Shown here: piece by piece, positions 45,685-55,768 of the stretch
Position numbering within the stretch: the first letter of the stretch is position 1
How the letters are laid out: each line of letters begins with the position of its first letter
Assembly: GCA_018657625.1 (NCBI GenBank)
Contig: JABHWU010000053.1
Location: forward strand, 35,035 to 99,034
Source: Deltaproteobacteria bacterium
Lineage (GTDB): Bacteria > SAR324 > XYD2-FULL-50-16
Reading direction: 5' to 3'
DNA length: 64,000 bases
Position numbers and translations under genes: made by a program
Notes under the pieces: generated by a model
Told to the model about the DNA's origin: nothing
The model's database searches: none
Seen by the model: the letters and a program-made list of their open reading frames with translations, nothing else

Positions 45685-47130
45685 CTAAAACATATGCACC
45701 AGCGCAGACAAATTGACCAGAGGGTTCCAGTATAAACCAAATACAACAATTGGAATTGCACATAATATCACAAAACCAATAGGGACTGAACTTTGTGTTG
45801 AAAAGTCAGGCATTTGTCCCTCTCTTTCATCAATAATCATGGTTTTAATAACACCAACATAGTAATAAAGAGACACCACTGAATTAACTCCGGCCACAGC
45901 AGCCAAAGCCCAAAAGCCTTTTTCAATAACTACCCAAAACAGATAGAATTTTCCCACAAATCCTCCAAAAGGAGGTAAGCCGGCCAGACTGAACAGGCAG
46001 ATAGTAAATCCGACAACCATTACGGGTTTAGACTTAATTAATCCAGCAAACGATTTAATTTCAAAGTTCCTGCCCTGTGATAAATAGATAATCGCCATGA
46101 ATGCGCCCATATTCATCAATGCATAAATAACAATATAAAAGAAAACATATTGCCGACCGACCTCATTCATCACCGCAATACCCATTAACAAGAATCCGGC
46201 ATGGGAAATGGAGGAATAAGCAAGCAATCGTTTGATGTCTTTCTGTCTAAGCGCAGCAAAATTACCCAAGGTCATGGTAATCATCGCTATTAATGATACT
46301 ATCATCGATAATTGTTCCGATTGAACCGGTACGTGATCTGCAAAGAATCGCATGATCAACGCCAAGCCTGCAACTTTAGGGGCAACCGATAAAAAAGCGG
46401 TGATGGGTGTTGGTGCAGCTTGATAGGCATCCGGACACCAAAAATGAAAAGGTACTGCGGCAATTTTAAAAGACATGCCTGCCAGTGTCATAATGATAGC
46501 AATATAATATATCGGAGTTCCGAAATTCGGAGAAGCTGCCAAGGCTGGCCACAAACTTTTTAGTTGAAGTGTTCCTGTCAAACCGAAAAGTAACGAAATA
46601 CCATAAAGCATGATTCCTGTCGCAAAGGAACCAAATAGCACGTATTTAAGAGAGGCTTCCTTTGAGGTTGAGAATCTTCGATTTAATGCAACCAGAATAT
46701 AAGAAGGCAAGGATACTAATTCAATACCTACCACAATCATTAACAAATGTGTGGCAGAGGTCATCATCATCATTCCCAGACAGATTGTTGATAGTAAACC
46801 AAACACTTCCCATTCTATGGAGCGGTTCATTTCATCATTATTTTTCATCATTAAAACTGTAACCCCAATAATTATGAAAAATAGTTGATTATAAAACCGA
46901 CTATAACTATCAACCTGCAACATATTGAAAAAGAGGGATTTTGATTCCGAACCCATCATCAGTTCAGTAACAAAACCAGCTATCAACACCAACACAAAAA
47001 TTCCAACCGGAGAAACATTTTTCAAGCCTGGAATTGCTTTTGCGAGGAAAAAAACCAATATAGCCACGCCCATTATTAAATGAGCCGGTATATAACTTAA
47101 ATAGGGTAAGGTAGAAGTCATTTCAACCAC
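45685..47130 (-). CDS. nuoN: Complex I subunit N (antiporter-like)
   Basis: A 481-residue membrane subunit with about 14 helices, one of three Mrp-antiporter-like proton channels of respiratory complex I. Typical segments are GIELVSLPSYILVAL, FKIAAVPFHFWCPDAYQAAP (the Lys/Pro/His half-channel motif) and LLAYSSISHAGFLLMG. It is the last gene of the minus-strand nuoABCDHIJKLMN cluster, 76 bases after nuoM. Confidence 0.95.
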   Translation of the reverse strand: MVEMTSTLPYLSYIPAHLIMGVAILVFFLAKAIPGLKNVSPVGIFVLVLIAGFVTELMMGSESKSLFFNMLQVDSYSRFYNQLFFIIIGVTVLMMKNNDEMNRSIEWEVFGLLSTICLGMMMMTSATHLLMIVVGIELVSLPSYILVALNRRFSTSKEASLKYVLFGSFATGIMLYGISLLFGLTGTLQLKSLWPALAASPNFGTPIYYIAIIMTLAGMSFKIAAVPFHFWCPDAYQAAPTPITAFLSVAPKVAGLALIMRFFADHVPVQSEQLSMIVSLIAMITMTLGNFAALRQKDIKRLLAYSSISHAGFLLMGIAVMNEVGRQYVFFYIVIYALMNMGAFMAIIYLSQGRNFEIKSFAGLIKSKPVMVVGFTICLFSLAGLPPFGGFVGKFYLFWVVIEKGFWALAAVAGVNSVVSLYYYVGVIKTMIIDEREGQMPDFSTQSSVPIGFVILCAIPIVVFGLYWNPLVNLSALVHMF

Positions 47131-47206
47131 AATAAGTCGTAAAAGTTATTTTTATGGTACCGCCGTCGGGTACCAATCGATTTGAATCTATGAATAAAGT
47201 CACTAA

Positions 47207-48712
47207 TTATAAAATTTCGCTCAGATAATTCAGTGATGTTTCAAAGAAAACAATAATTCTATTGGGCAACAAACCTAAATAGACAGTTATGATAATCAAT
47301 GGAACGACCGAGCACAATTCGACAAAATTAATCTCTTTTAAATCTTGGTAATCCGGGTTCAGTTTTCCAAAGAAAATGCGTTGATACGCCCAAAGCATGT
47401 ATCCGGCCCCAAAGATAATACCAAGTCCGGAAATAATCGTTGGTAATTGATAAACTTTAAAAGAACCGGTCAAAATCAATAACTCTGAAATAAATCCGCT
47501 CATACCCGGTAATCCGATAGCTGCCATATAGGCAATACTGGTTACCGCTGCATAAACAGGAGTCACAGAGGCCAACCCACCGAAACCGGCAATTCTTCGA
47601 TGATGTGCCCTATCATAAACAACACCTACCAAAAGGAAAAGCATGGCTGTAATTGTTCCGTGGTTAAACATTTGTAAAACGGCACCATTGATACCTTGTG
47701 TTGTGGCAGCTGCAATTCCCAATATTACGAAACCCATGTGACTAACAGATGAGTAAGCAATCATTTTTTTAAGGTCGGATTGTGCCAAGGCACACAACGC
47801 ACCATACACAATATTGATAACGGCCAGGGCTACGAGGAAGTCCTGGAACCATACAAAAACTTCTGGAAACAGAGGGAAATTAATCCTCAAAAATCCATAG
47901 GTTCCCATTTTCAAGAGTACACCTGCCAGGATTACAGAAATCGCGGTAGGTGCTTCCACGTGAGCATCCGGAAGCCAAGTATGGAATGGGAAGATAGGCA
48001 CTTTAATCGCAAATCCGATAAAGAAGGCAACAAACACAACTTTCGCGAAGGGCATACCGAATATTTCCGGTCCCACAAAGGTGCCACCTTCCTGAACACG
48101 ATGAAGTAATTCAATAATATTGAAAGTCCTTTCTCCACCCGGCGCATAATACCAGACTGCGATGATCGCCAATAGCATACCAACACTACCCATCAGGGTA
48201 TAAAGAAAAAATTTAATGGCGGCATAAATTCTTCTAGGACCACCCCAAACACCAATAAGAAAATACATGGGAAATAACATGACTTCCCAGAAGAGATAAA
48301 ACAGGATTAGATCCAACGCTACAAACACACCCAACATAGCTGTTTGTAGCAGCAGGAACATAGCAAAATAACCCCGTTGCAGTTTATCAATGTTCCAGGA
48401 GGCCAAAACAGCCACCAAACCAATAATCAAAGTTAGCAAAATCATGGTAATAGAAATACCATCAACCCCCAATGAATATTGAATTCCCAAGCTGGGAATC
48501 CACTCCAGGGTTTCTTTAAATTGCATCCCGGCTAAATCATCAACACCGACCTTAAGTCTATCAAACCCCGTAAAAAGAGGAATAGCGACAATAAAATCAA
48601 CGATAGTGATAAAAAGAGCAGCCCACTTCGCCTTGTTGGCTGGTAATAACCAAAGGATTGGAATTACAGTTATCGGTAAAAACACAACCCATGACAAAAT
48701 ATGATCCATCAT
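47207..48712 (-). CDS. nuoM: Complex I subunit M (antiporter-like)
   Basis: A 501-residue proton-pumping membrane subunit. Family segments include FYLFWEVMLFPMYFLIG, KVPIFPFHTWLPDAHVEAPT and KKMIAYSSVSHMGFVILG. It lies between nuoL and nuoN with short spacers, and length is normal for NuoM. Confidence 0.96.
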   Translation of the reverse strand: MMDHILSWVVFLPITVIPILWLLPANKAKWAALFITIVDFIVAIPLFTGFDRLKVGVDDLAGMQFKETLEWIPSLGIQYSLGVDGISITMILLTLIIGLVAVLASWNIDKLQRGYFAMFLLLQTAMLGVFVALDLILFYLFWEVMLFPMYFLIGVWGGPRRIYAAIKFFLYTLMGSVGMLLAIIAVWYYAPGGERTFNIIELLHRVQEGGTFVGPEIFGMPFAKVVFVAFFIGFAIKVPIFPFHTWLPDAHVEAPTAISVILAGVLLKMGTYGFLRINFPLFPEVFVWFQDFLVALAVINIVYGALCALAQSDLKKMIAYSSVSHMGFVILGIAAATTQGINGAVLQMFNHGTITAMLFLLVGVVYDRAHHRRIAGFGGLASVTPVYAAVTSIAYMAAIGLPGMSGFISELLILTGSFKVYQLPTIISGLGIIFGAGYMLWAYQRIFFGKLNPDYQDLKEINFVELCSVVPLIIITVYLGLLPNRIIVFFETSLNYLSEIL

Positions 48713-48767
48713 AACCTCAGCTTCTGTTTCTTAGTTACAAATCTACAATTAACCAGATGTTAAATGA

Positions 48768-50870
48768 TTAACCAATATATAAAATAAAGGATACAATCAC
48801 GATGATAAATATAACGATTGATGTTCCAATAACCGTTTGAATTTTACTGGATTGCAAAAAGCTAAATCCTTTTCCGCCAGTTTGGAATGACCAGGCTGTA
48901 CCGTTAACAGCTCCATCCACAATATTCTGGTCAAAGAGTCCAATGAAGGCTGATAAATGTCGTCCCAAAAATCCGGCAAAGTTAACCAAACCATCAACCA
49001 CCATTTGATCAAATGCTGCCAGAAATAGGAATAATTTGCGAATGGGTGTCAGGACAACCATTTCATAAAATTCGTCAACGTAGTACTTATTATAAAGTAT
49101 GATAAATATCTTCTGTGCCCAAACGCCACTCATGATATATTCTCTGGCCTTTGGATTTTTCATGTAGAAGAACCAGGCCAGGAACGCAGTAAAAAATGTC
49201 CAGGCCACAGACGCAACCATTAATGTCCATTCCAATGCTGTGTGGTCAACATGGGATTCATGTACCACTTTACCCTGGGCGGTATCCAAAACATTTTGAT
49301 AATGCTCAGCGGGAGTTATACTAAGATCTTTTACCACTGGTGATAGATATTCAGTGAAATTACTATGGCCCCCTAGAAAATGTGGAACATTCAAAAAGCC
49401 AATGGTAATGGCTGCAATGGCTAATATAGCGATAGGAATCACTGTTCGTTTCGGTTGTTCTTTACAATGCTCCCAGGTATGTTCATCGGACCGATTTTCA
49501 CCGAAAAAGGTCATAAATACCAGCCGCCACATATAAAATGAAGTAATTCCGGCAGCTATAAAACCCACTAACCATAAAGTCGGTGATCCTTGAATAAAGG
49601 CTTTCCAAAGAATTTCATCCTTACTAAAAAAACCGGAAGTCAGGGGAAATCCCATAATAGCGAAAGTAGCTGCAATAAATGACCAACCCGTGATCGGCAT
49701 TTTTTTAAGCAATCCACCCATATTACGCATATCCTGCTTATGATGAAGGGCCACGATCACGGAACCGGAACCCATGAAAAGAGCGGCTTTAAAGGCTGCG
49801 TGGGTTAGGAGATGGAAAATCCCTGCACTGAAAGCACCAACACTCATAGCCAGGAACATATAACCTAATTGGCTGACGGTTGAGTAGGCTAAAACCTTTT
49901 TAATATCAAACTGTGCCATGCCGATGGTCGCCGATATAAAACAAGTCAAAGCAGCAATCAATGAAACGAAACCCAATACATGTGGTGCCAGAGAATATAG
50001 AAAATACATTCTACCCATCATATAGACACCAGCAGTTACCATGGTTGCGGCATGAATCAAGGCACTAACAGGCGTAGGCCCAGCCATGGCATCCGGCAAC
50101 CAGACATAAAGCGGAATCTGAGCTGACTTTCCCATCGCACCAATAAAGAAGCATAATCCAATAACTTCAAGTAAAGGAAATCCCCAAAACGTTACCTGAG
50201 AAAGATCACCGATTCGGGATTGCATTTCACCGAAAGAGAGGGAGACGTTACCAAATAGTTGGCTGGAATACATGATCATCAGGAACATACCGGCCAGAAA
50301 ACCCAGATCACCGATTCGATTCACAATAAAGGCTTTTTTACCTGCCACAGCATTGGCTTCTTCGCTAAACCAGAATCCAATTAAGAGATAAGAACACAGG
50401 CCGACACCTTCCCAACCCAGGAACATCATAATCAGATTGTCGCCTAATACCAACATTAACATGGACGCCAGAAACAGATTCATATATGAGAAAAATCGCC
50501 AGAAGGATTGATCTTTATGCATATATCCCATTCCATAAATATGAATCAGCGTCCCTATTCCAGTCACAATCATTATCATAACAGAAGATAAAGGATCATA
50601 CCTGAATGTCCATTCAATTTGGAAATCTGCAACTGTAATCCACTCAGTCAGTGGAATCTGAATGATCCTGTTACCGGTTTCCACACTTAGCATTTTAAAA
50701 AATGCGGAAAAAGCCAAAATAGCTGATATCATTGGGGTTAGACATCCTAAGATTCCGGTTACATTCTCTCCCAATGTATCATATATCTTCTTACCAAACA
50801 GTCCCAAAATAATTGCACCAAATAGTGGCAATATTGGGACCCAGGGAATAACGCTTTGAATATAAGTCAT
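48768..50870 (-). CDS. nuoL: Complex I subunit L (antiporter-like, with lateral helix)
   Basis: A 700-residue distal proton-pumping subunit, longer than the roughly 610 residues of the enterobacterial protein. Typical segments are FLGWEGVGLCSYLLIGFW, KSAQIPLYVWLPDAMAGPTP and KKVLAYSTVSQLGYMFLA. The extra length is a hydrophilic loop (about 470-540) and the C-terminal lateral-helix region. It follows nuoK by 33 bases. Confidence 0.96.
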   Translation of the reverse strand: MTYIQSVIPWVPILPLFGAIILGLFGKKIYDTLGENVTGILGCLTPMISAILAFSAFFKMLSVETGNRIIQIPLTEWITVADFQIEWTFRYDPLSSVMIMIVTGIGTLIHIYGMGYMHKDQSFWRFFSYMNLFLASMLMLVLGDNLIMMFLGWEGVGLCSYLLIGFWFSEEANAVAGKKAFIVNRIGDLGFLAGMFLMIMYSSQLFGNVSLSFGEMQSRIGDLSQVTFWGFPLLEVIGLCFFIGAMGKSAQIPLYVWLPDAMAGPTPVSALIHAATMVTAGVYMMGRMYFLYSLAPHVLGFVSLIAALTCFISATIGMAQFDIKKVLAYSTVSQLGYMFLAMSVGAFSAGIFHLLTHAAFKAALFMGSGSVIVALHHKQDMRNMGGLLKKMPITGWSFIAATFAIMGFPLTSGFFSKDEILWKAFIQGSPTLWLVGFIAAGITSFYMWRLVFMTFFGENRSDEHTWEHCKEQPKRTVIPIAILAIAAITIGFLNVPHFLGGHSNFTEYLSPVVKDLSITPAEHYQNVLDTAQGKVVHESHVDHTALEWTLMVASVAWTFFTAFLAWFFYMKNPKAREYIMSGVWAQKIFIILYNKYYVDEFYEMVVLTPIRKLFLFLAAFDQMVVDGLVNFAGFLGRHLSAFIGLFDQNIVDGAVNGTAWSFQTGGKGFSFLQSSKIQTVIGTSIVIFIIVIVSFILYIG

Positions 50871-50903
50871 TACTATTTTTAATTAAATCGTTTAAAAACC
50901 TAT

Positions 50904-51215
50904 TTAACCGTGTAAACCAACTAGTTGATCTGCCTGAATATGTTTTTTTTCTTTGTAAAGTGCCAAAACAATTGCCAATGCAACCACTGCTTCTGCAGCG
51001 GCCAGTAAAATAATAAATATGGCAAAAACCTGTCCATCTAGGCGCGCTTCTGCAGAAGGAACAAACCTTGAAAAGGCAACAAAATTTATCGCTGCCGCAT
51101 TAATTATTAATTCTACAGCCATTAAAATCGCCACGCTATTTCTGCGACTGATAAACATAATCAATCCCATGGCAAATAATAGGGCAGATATTGATAAATA
51201 ACTTTCCAGACTCAT
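50904..51215 (-). CDS. nuoK: Complex I subunit K
   Basis: A 103-residue, three-helix membrane subunit. It contains the two conserved membrane glutamates in MAVELIINAAAINFVA and AAAEAVVALAIVLALY. Its ATG overlaps the nuoJ stop by four bases (ATGA), showing translational coupling. Confidence 0.95.
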   Translation of the reverse strand: MSLESYLSISALLFAMGLIMFISRRNSVAILMAVELIINAAAINFVAFSRFVPSAEARLDGQVFAIFIILLAAAEAVVALAIVLALYKEKKHIQADQLVGLHG

Positions 51216-51712
51216 GAGTTCTCTCCTTTTTTAACCAACATGATAGCACTTACCATTGCTGCCAATAAGAGAAAGGATATGACTTCAAAAGGCAGTATAT
51301 ATTCGTTTAATAACAATTTACCGATGCTGTTGGTTGTCGGTTCCATCGCGCCCGGAGCAACCACGTTCCAGGTTGTATTCTCAAAAGCGGATAATAAAAG
51401 CAAGGCAATACCACCACCGGCAACAGTCGATAAAACAGTCTGAAAAGACAAATTACTTTTTCCCGGCTGTGAAATATTATCAGATAGCATGGTAGCAAAT
51501 ATTAAAAGGACGCAAACACCACCGGCATATACCATTATCTGTACCATGGCCAGGAAATCAGCACCGAGTAAGACATAGAAGCCGGCAACACCGAATAGCA
51601 CAAAAAACAAGGCAAAGGCAGAATGCAGCAAGTTTCTCGAAAAAGCAACGACGCCCCCTAACCCTATAATCATGACGGAAAACAAGTAAAAAAATAAATC
51701 AGCAATTTCCAT
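51212..51712 (-). CDS. nuoJ: Complex I subunit J
   Basis: A 166-residue membrane subunit with five helices. The typical segments are HSAFALFFVLFGVAGFYVLL and FLAMVQIMVYAGGVCVLLIF (the pi-bulge helix of this subunit). It overlaps nuoK and starts 14 bases after nuoI. Confidence 0.95.
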   Translation of the reverse strand: MEIADLFFYLFSVMIIGLGGVVAFSRNLLHSAFALFFVLFGVAGFYVLLGADFLAMVQIMVYAGGVCVLLIFATMLSDNISQPGKSNLSFQTVLSTVAGGGIALLLLSAFENTTWNVVAPGAMEPTTNSIGKLLLNEYILPFEVISFLLLAAMVSAIMLVKKGENS

Positions 51713-51726
51713 TATTTAAAACTCCT

Positions 51727-52323
51727 TTATTTTTCTTCTTCAGTTTTTTCAGCTTCTTTAGCTGCTTTAGCTGCTTTTTCTGCAGCGGCTTCTACTTTTA
51801 ATTCACTATCCCTTTTAATTGCTTTTTCTTTTTCTTCTTCACTGACAAAAGAAAGAACCAGATCCTGCAATTGATACTTATTCATTTCAAAAACCTTAGT
51901 ATGAACAATGGCTCCGGTTGGGCAAGCCAGGGTACAAAGCGCACAAAACATACATTTACCCATATGAATATCAAAACGGGTGCAAGTCCTGGTTTTAACC
52001 GCCGGTTTTTCTGATTTGGTTCCTTGTACCTTTGATTTATCACATTTGACGGCATCAATGACAATACAATCAATGGGACAAGCTTTAACACAAAGCTGAC
52101 AAGCGGTGCAAATCGATAAATCAACATCCAGTATTCCTCTATAGTTTTCCGGCATTGGTCCCAATTGCCCTTTATAGGTCTCCTTCAGCTTTTCAGCACT
52201 GGAGATATCATCTTCCGGATATTGAATGGTAATAGGATGAACAAAAAAACTCGCTAAGGAGATGCTCATACCTTCAAAAACAGTTTGAATACCATTTTTA
52301 ATGTTATTGAAATATGCATTCAT
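51727..52323 (-). CDS. nuoI: Complex I subunit I (2x 4Fe-4S)
   Basis: A 198-residue iron-sulfur subunit carrying clusters N6a and N6b in the two motifs CTACQLCVKACP and CMFCALCTLACP. The N-terminal half has an amphipathic membrane-contact segment and the usual ITIQYPEDD region. The C-terminal 35 residues form an unusual Ala/Lys/Glu-rich tail (KVEAAAEKAAKAAKEAEKTE), absent from typical NuoI and probably a flexible helix. In a complex without NuoEFG this subunit is near where an alternative donor would dock. Confidence 0.95.
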   Translation of the reverse strand: MNAYFNNIKNGIQTVFEGMSISLASFFVHPITIQYPEDDISSAEKLKETYKGQLGPMPENYRGILDVDLSICTACQLCVKACPIDCIVIDAVKCDKSKVQGTKSEKPAVKTRTCTRFDIHMGKCMFCALCTLACPTGAIVHTKVFEMNKYQLQDLVLSFVSEEEKEKAIKRDSELKVEAAAEKAAKAAKEAEKTEEEK

Positions 52324-52378
52324 AAATATGTCTGTCCCTTCGTTAATATTGATGTTTTTAAATCATTCAACTAATGTT

Positions 52379-53536
52379 CTAATTTAAACCCACTGGAATC
52401 GACTGTTCTTTATAGTTAGTGCGAATCCGGCCGATAAATTTTATCATAATCAACAAAAACACTATAAATACGACAATAGAAGTGATTTGTGTAATTGCAG
52501 GGATTTGATGGGCAACCAGCATAAAAACAGATTGTCCAAAAAACGCAATTAATGCGCATGGTAACAAGTACTTCCAGGATAAATCCATTAACTGATCAAT
52601 TCGAAATCGGGGTAAGGTCCATCTTAACCAAATCACTACGAACATAATGAAAATCGTTTTAAGCATCATTACTGCGACACTTAGAAATGGATTGCCTTGT
52701 AAAAATCCGGGAAGATTAGGACCACCTAAAAACAGCGCTGTAGTTGATAGGCCAATTAGAAAAACGTTACCATACTCGGCCATAAAAAACACTGCAAAGC
52801 GGAAGCCGGAGTATTCCGTATTAAATCCGGATACTAATTCTGATTCTGCTTCCGGTAGATCAAATGGAGTTCTGTTTCCTTCTGCCAAAGATCCGATGAA
52901 AAAGACAAAAAAGGCTAAGGCTGAAAATGGTGTCTGAAATGCGGTCCATTCCCAGGGTAACCAACCCTGGCTGTCCAATAAATCGCCAACAGATAAAGAT
53001 CCGGCAATTAAAATTGGTGTTAAGAGTGACATGGCAACTGGGATTTCATAGCTGACAATTTGAGCTGCCGATCGCATACCACCCAATAGTGACCATTTAT
53101 TATTTGAACTCCATCCGGCCATTAGTATCCCAATAACGACAATGGAAGTAATTGAAATAAAATACAGTACACCGACATTTAAATCAGCCACCATCATAGC
53201 TCTACTACCAAGCGGCAAGACTACCAAAGTAGCTAAAACCCCCATTAAACAAAGATAGGGGGTGATTTTATATAAGAAACGGTCTGCCCCGTCCGGAATT
53301 AAATCTTCCTTCAGTATCAGTTTTACTGCATCGGCCACAAACTGCAAAATTCCCTGGGGACCTACCCGGTTACAACCGTACCGGGATTGCATCCTACCGG
53401 CGATTCTTCTTTCAGCCCAGGAAGTGATACCGCTCATTAGGGCAAAAACAGCAAATACAATAGTACATACGATGAGCATAATAACGACATTTGCCCAAAA
53501 TTCAGTCATTCCTAAAGTATCGGTTAATAGATTCAT
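52379..53536 (-). CDS. nuoH: Complex I subunit H (quinone-site membrane subunit)
   Basis: A 385-residue membrane subunit with eight or nine helices that lines the quinone chamber. The diagnostic segments are WAERRIAGRMQSRYGCNRVG (first loop), EGNRTPFDLPEAESELVSGF and RWTLPRFRIDQLMDLSWK. It follows nuoD by 27 bases; in 14-gene operons nuoE, nuoF and nuoG would lie between them. Confidence 0.96.
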   Translation of the reverse strand: MNLLTDTLGMTEFWANVVIMLIVCTIVFAVFALMSGITSWAERRIAGRMQSRYGCNRVGPQGILQFVADAVKLILKEDLIPDGADRFLYKITPYLCLMGVLATLVVLPLGSRAMMVADLNVGVLYFISITSIVVIGILMAGWSSNNKWSLLGGMRSAAQIVSYEIPVAMSLLTPILIAGSLSVGDLLDSQGWLPWEWTAFQTPFSALAFFVFFIGSLAEGNRTPFDLPEAESELVSGFNTEYSGFRFAVFFMAEYGNVFLIGLSTTALFLGGPNLPGFLQGNPFLSVAVMMLKTIFIMFVVIWLRWTLPRFRIDQLMDLSWKYLLPCALIAFFGQSVFMLVAHQIPAITQITSIVVFIVFLLIMIKFIGRIRTNYKEQSIPVGLN

Positions 53537-53563
53537 AACAACTTTAAGTTAGATAGGTTTAAA

Positions 53564-54685
53564 CTAACGGTCGAGTTCTGGAGCCACAATATCCAAAGAT
53601 CCGATGACCGCTACAAGATCAGCAATGAAGATGTTTCTGGCTAATTCCGGAATAATCGACATTCCGGTAAAAGAACCGGTTCTAATTTTCAAACGAGAGG
53701 GAGAGGTTTTTCCATCACTATAGATAAAATATCCGGTATCACCCCTTGGTGTTTCTGTTCTGATATATTTATGTCCGACCGGTGGTTTGATGGCATTTTT
53801 TACCTTGGCCTGGATTTCACCCTCTGGAATTTGTTGAAGACACTGTCTTAAGATCTTTACGGATTCTCGTATTTCTTCAACCCTAACAAAATATCTATCG
53901 TAACAGTCTCCTAATGTCCCAACTGATGCTGTTCCAATCGGAATTTCAAAATCAAGTTTGTCATAAATACTGTAAGGTTTGTTGCGCCTGACATCGTATT
54001 TAACCCCTGAACCTCTTAAATTTGGACCCACAAAATTATAGTCCATTGCCATTTCCGGACTCACGGCAGCAACATTGGCAAATCGATTAATAAAAATCTG
54101 GTTGTAGGTGACGAGACGGTGCATTTGTTCCACAGCCACTTCAAAATGATCCAGAAATCCCATTACTTTTATTGAAAATCCTTCCGGTAGATCGTAGTTG
54201 ACACCACCAATTGAATAGTAGTTATAGGTTAACCTTGCGCCACAAATCATTTCCAGCAAGTCGTTGATATATTCCCTTTCCCTTAATAATTGGACAAAAG
54301 GGGTAATCGCCCCCATGTCCATATCAGCGGCACCAATGGCCACTAAGTGACTGGAAATCCTGTTTAACTCACCAGCTATTACCCGAATATATTCAGCTCT
54401 TTCAGGAACCTCAGTTCCAAGCATTTCTTCAACTGCCATGCAATAGGCCCAATTAGCATTCATCGAGGCCAGATAGTCCACACGATCTGTAAAAGGTACA
54501 AATCCCTGCCAGGTAACGGATTCTGCAATTTTTTCAATACCTCGATGCAAATATCCCACATCGGGATCACACTCATGGATAATTTCACCGTCTGTTTTTA
54601 TAACAAATCGAATCACACCATGAGTAGAGGGGTGTTGAGGCCCCATATTAATTGTAATATGTTCAGTTTTCAATTCCGAAGTCAT
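53564..54685 (-). CDS. nuoD: Complex I subunit D (49 kDa-like)
   Basis: A roughly 373-residue peripheral subunit forming the quinone pocket with NuoB and NuoH. It shows MGPQHPSTHGVIRF at the N terminus and VGYLHRGIEKIAE, then GAADMDMGAITPF, RGSGVKYDVRR and ETPRGDTGYFIYSDG. The ATG at 54685 is preferred to a TTG two codons upstream because AGGA is then nine bases away. It is not fused to nuoC. Confidence 0.96.
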   Translation of the reverse strand: MTSELKTEHITINMGPQHPSTHGVIRFVIKTDGEIIHECDPDVGYLHRGIEKIAESVTWQGFVPFTDRVDYLASMNANWAYCMAVEEMLGTEVPERAEYIRVIAGELNRISSHLVAIGAADMDMGAITPFVQLLREREYINDLLEMICGARLTYNYYSIGGVNYDLPEGFSIKVMGFLDHFEVAVEQMHRLVTYNQIFINRFANVAAVSPEMAMDYNFVGPNLRGSGVKYDVRRNKPYSIYDKLDFEIPIGTASVGTLGDCYDRYFVRVEEIRESVKILRQCLQQIPEGEIQAKVKNAIKPPVGHKYIRTETPRGDTGYFIYSDGKTSPSRLKIRTGSFTGMSIIPELARNIFIADLVAVIGSLDIVAPELDR

Positions 54686-54697
54686 TTTCAATTTTCC

Positions 54698-55213
54698 TTA
54701 TGGTTTAAATCTTTTATCTATTTCAGATCGTGAATTTTCAATATCCTGGTACCCCTCAGGTGACTGGTAGTCTTTTCTGAGCGGGAATCCAATCCAATCT
54801 TCCGGCAACATGATACGACGTAAATCGGGATGATCTATATATTGTATCCCAAATAGGTCATAAGATTCTCTTTCCAGCCAATCCGCAGCCTTCCATACCT
54901 TACAGACGCTCTGAATTTGGGGGGATACAACCGGTACACTGGATTCAATTGTTGTTTCAAGGTTGTGTTCGTAGGAAAGCAAATTCCAAAATAGTTTAAA
55001 ATCTTCTCCATCATGGACGGCAGTATGGCTACTTAAAACCTTGAATGACAAATCCCGGGATAATTTTAAAAATTTCATTACGGGTAAAACATCCTTGGGT
55101 TCAACTATTATAGAAGCGTCATAGCTATTTTCACTAGCTTTGACTTCTATTTGAGTATTTTTTTGGATAAGATCTATAATTTCTGTTGTATTCAAAGTGT
55201 GCTCCTTAAACAT
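54698..55213 (-). CDS. nuoC: Complex I subunit C (30 kDa-like)
   Basis: A 171-residue peripheral subunit. The family signature is in ERESYDLFGIQYIDHPDLRR and LPEDWIGFPLRKDY. It sits between nuoB and nuoD as a separate gene. Confidence 0.94.
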   Translation of the reverse strand: MFKEHTLNTTEIIDLIQKNTQIEVKASENSYDASIIVEPKDVLPVMKFLKLSRDLSFKVLSSHTAVHDGEDFKLFWNLLSYEHNLETTIESSVPVVSPQIQSVCKVWKAADWLERESYDLFGIQYIDHPDLRRIMLPEDWIGFPLRKDYQSPEGYQDIENSRSEIDKRFKP

Positions 55214-55230
55214 CCTTTATTTGCTCTAAT

Positions 55231-55716
55231 TTAATTTTTACGGAGATACTTTTCGTTCTTTATTTTATTCTGAACCTCTATCAAGGCTGACAACAACGCT
55301 TCTGGCCTGGGAGGGCAGCCGGGCAAATAAACATCCACCGGTATCACCCTATCTACTCCTTTTAAAACGGAGTAACTACCTTGAAACAAACCTCCACTAT
55401 TAGAACAACTCCCCATCGAGATCACGTATTTTGGGTCGGGCATTTGATCATATAATCGTTTAACCCGACTCGCCATTTTCAATGTCACGGTACCTGCTAC
55501 TAGCATTAGGTCAGATTGTCGGGGGGTTGCCCGCGGAATAGCACCGAAGCGGTCAAAGTCTGACCGTGGTCCACCCGTCTGCATCATCTCAATACCACAG
55601 CATGCCAACCCAAATGTCATATAAAACAAAGAGTTTGCTCTAGCTAAATTGAGCAGTTTATCAATCGTTGTTAATACAATACCATCAGAATCAACTTGAT
55701 TTACTAAGGACTTCAT
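55231..55716 (-). CDS. nuoB: Complex I subunit B (cluster N2)
   Basis: A 161-residue subunit that binds the terminal cluster N2. The ligands are visible: the tandem cysteines in [15 protein letters not shown], the Cys in [10 protein letters not shown] and the Cys in LPGCPPRPE. It is followed by nuoC with 17 bases between them. Confidence 0.96.
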   Translation of the reverse strand: MKSLVNQVDSDGIVLTTIDKLLNLARANSLFYMTFGLACCGIEMMQTGGPRSDFDRFGAIPRATPRQSDLMLVAGTVTLKMASRVKRLYDQMPDPKYVISMGSCSNSGGLFQGSYSVLKGVDRVIPVDVYLPGCPPRPEALLSALIEVQNKIKNEKYLRKN

Positions 55717-55768
55717 CGTCGCTCAAAATTTAAAGGTTTAATGAAAATAACTTATCTTATATTCTATT

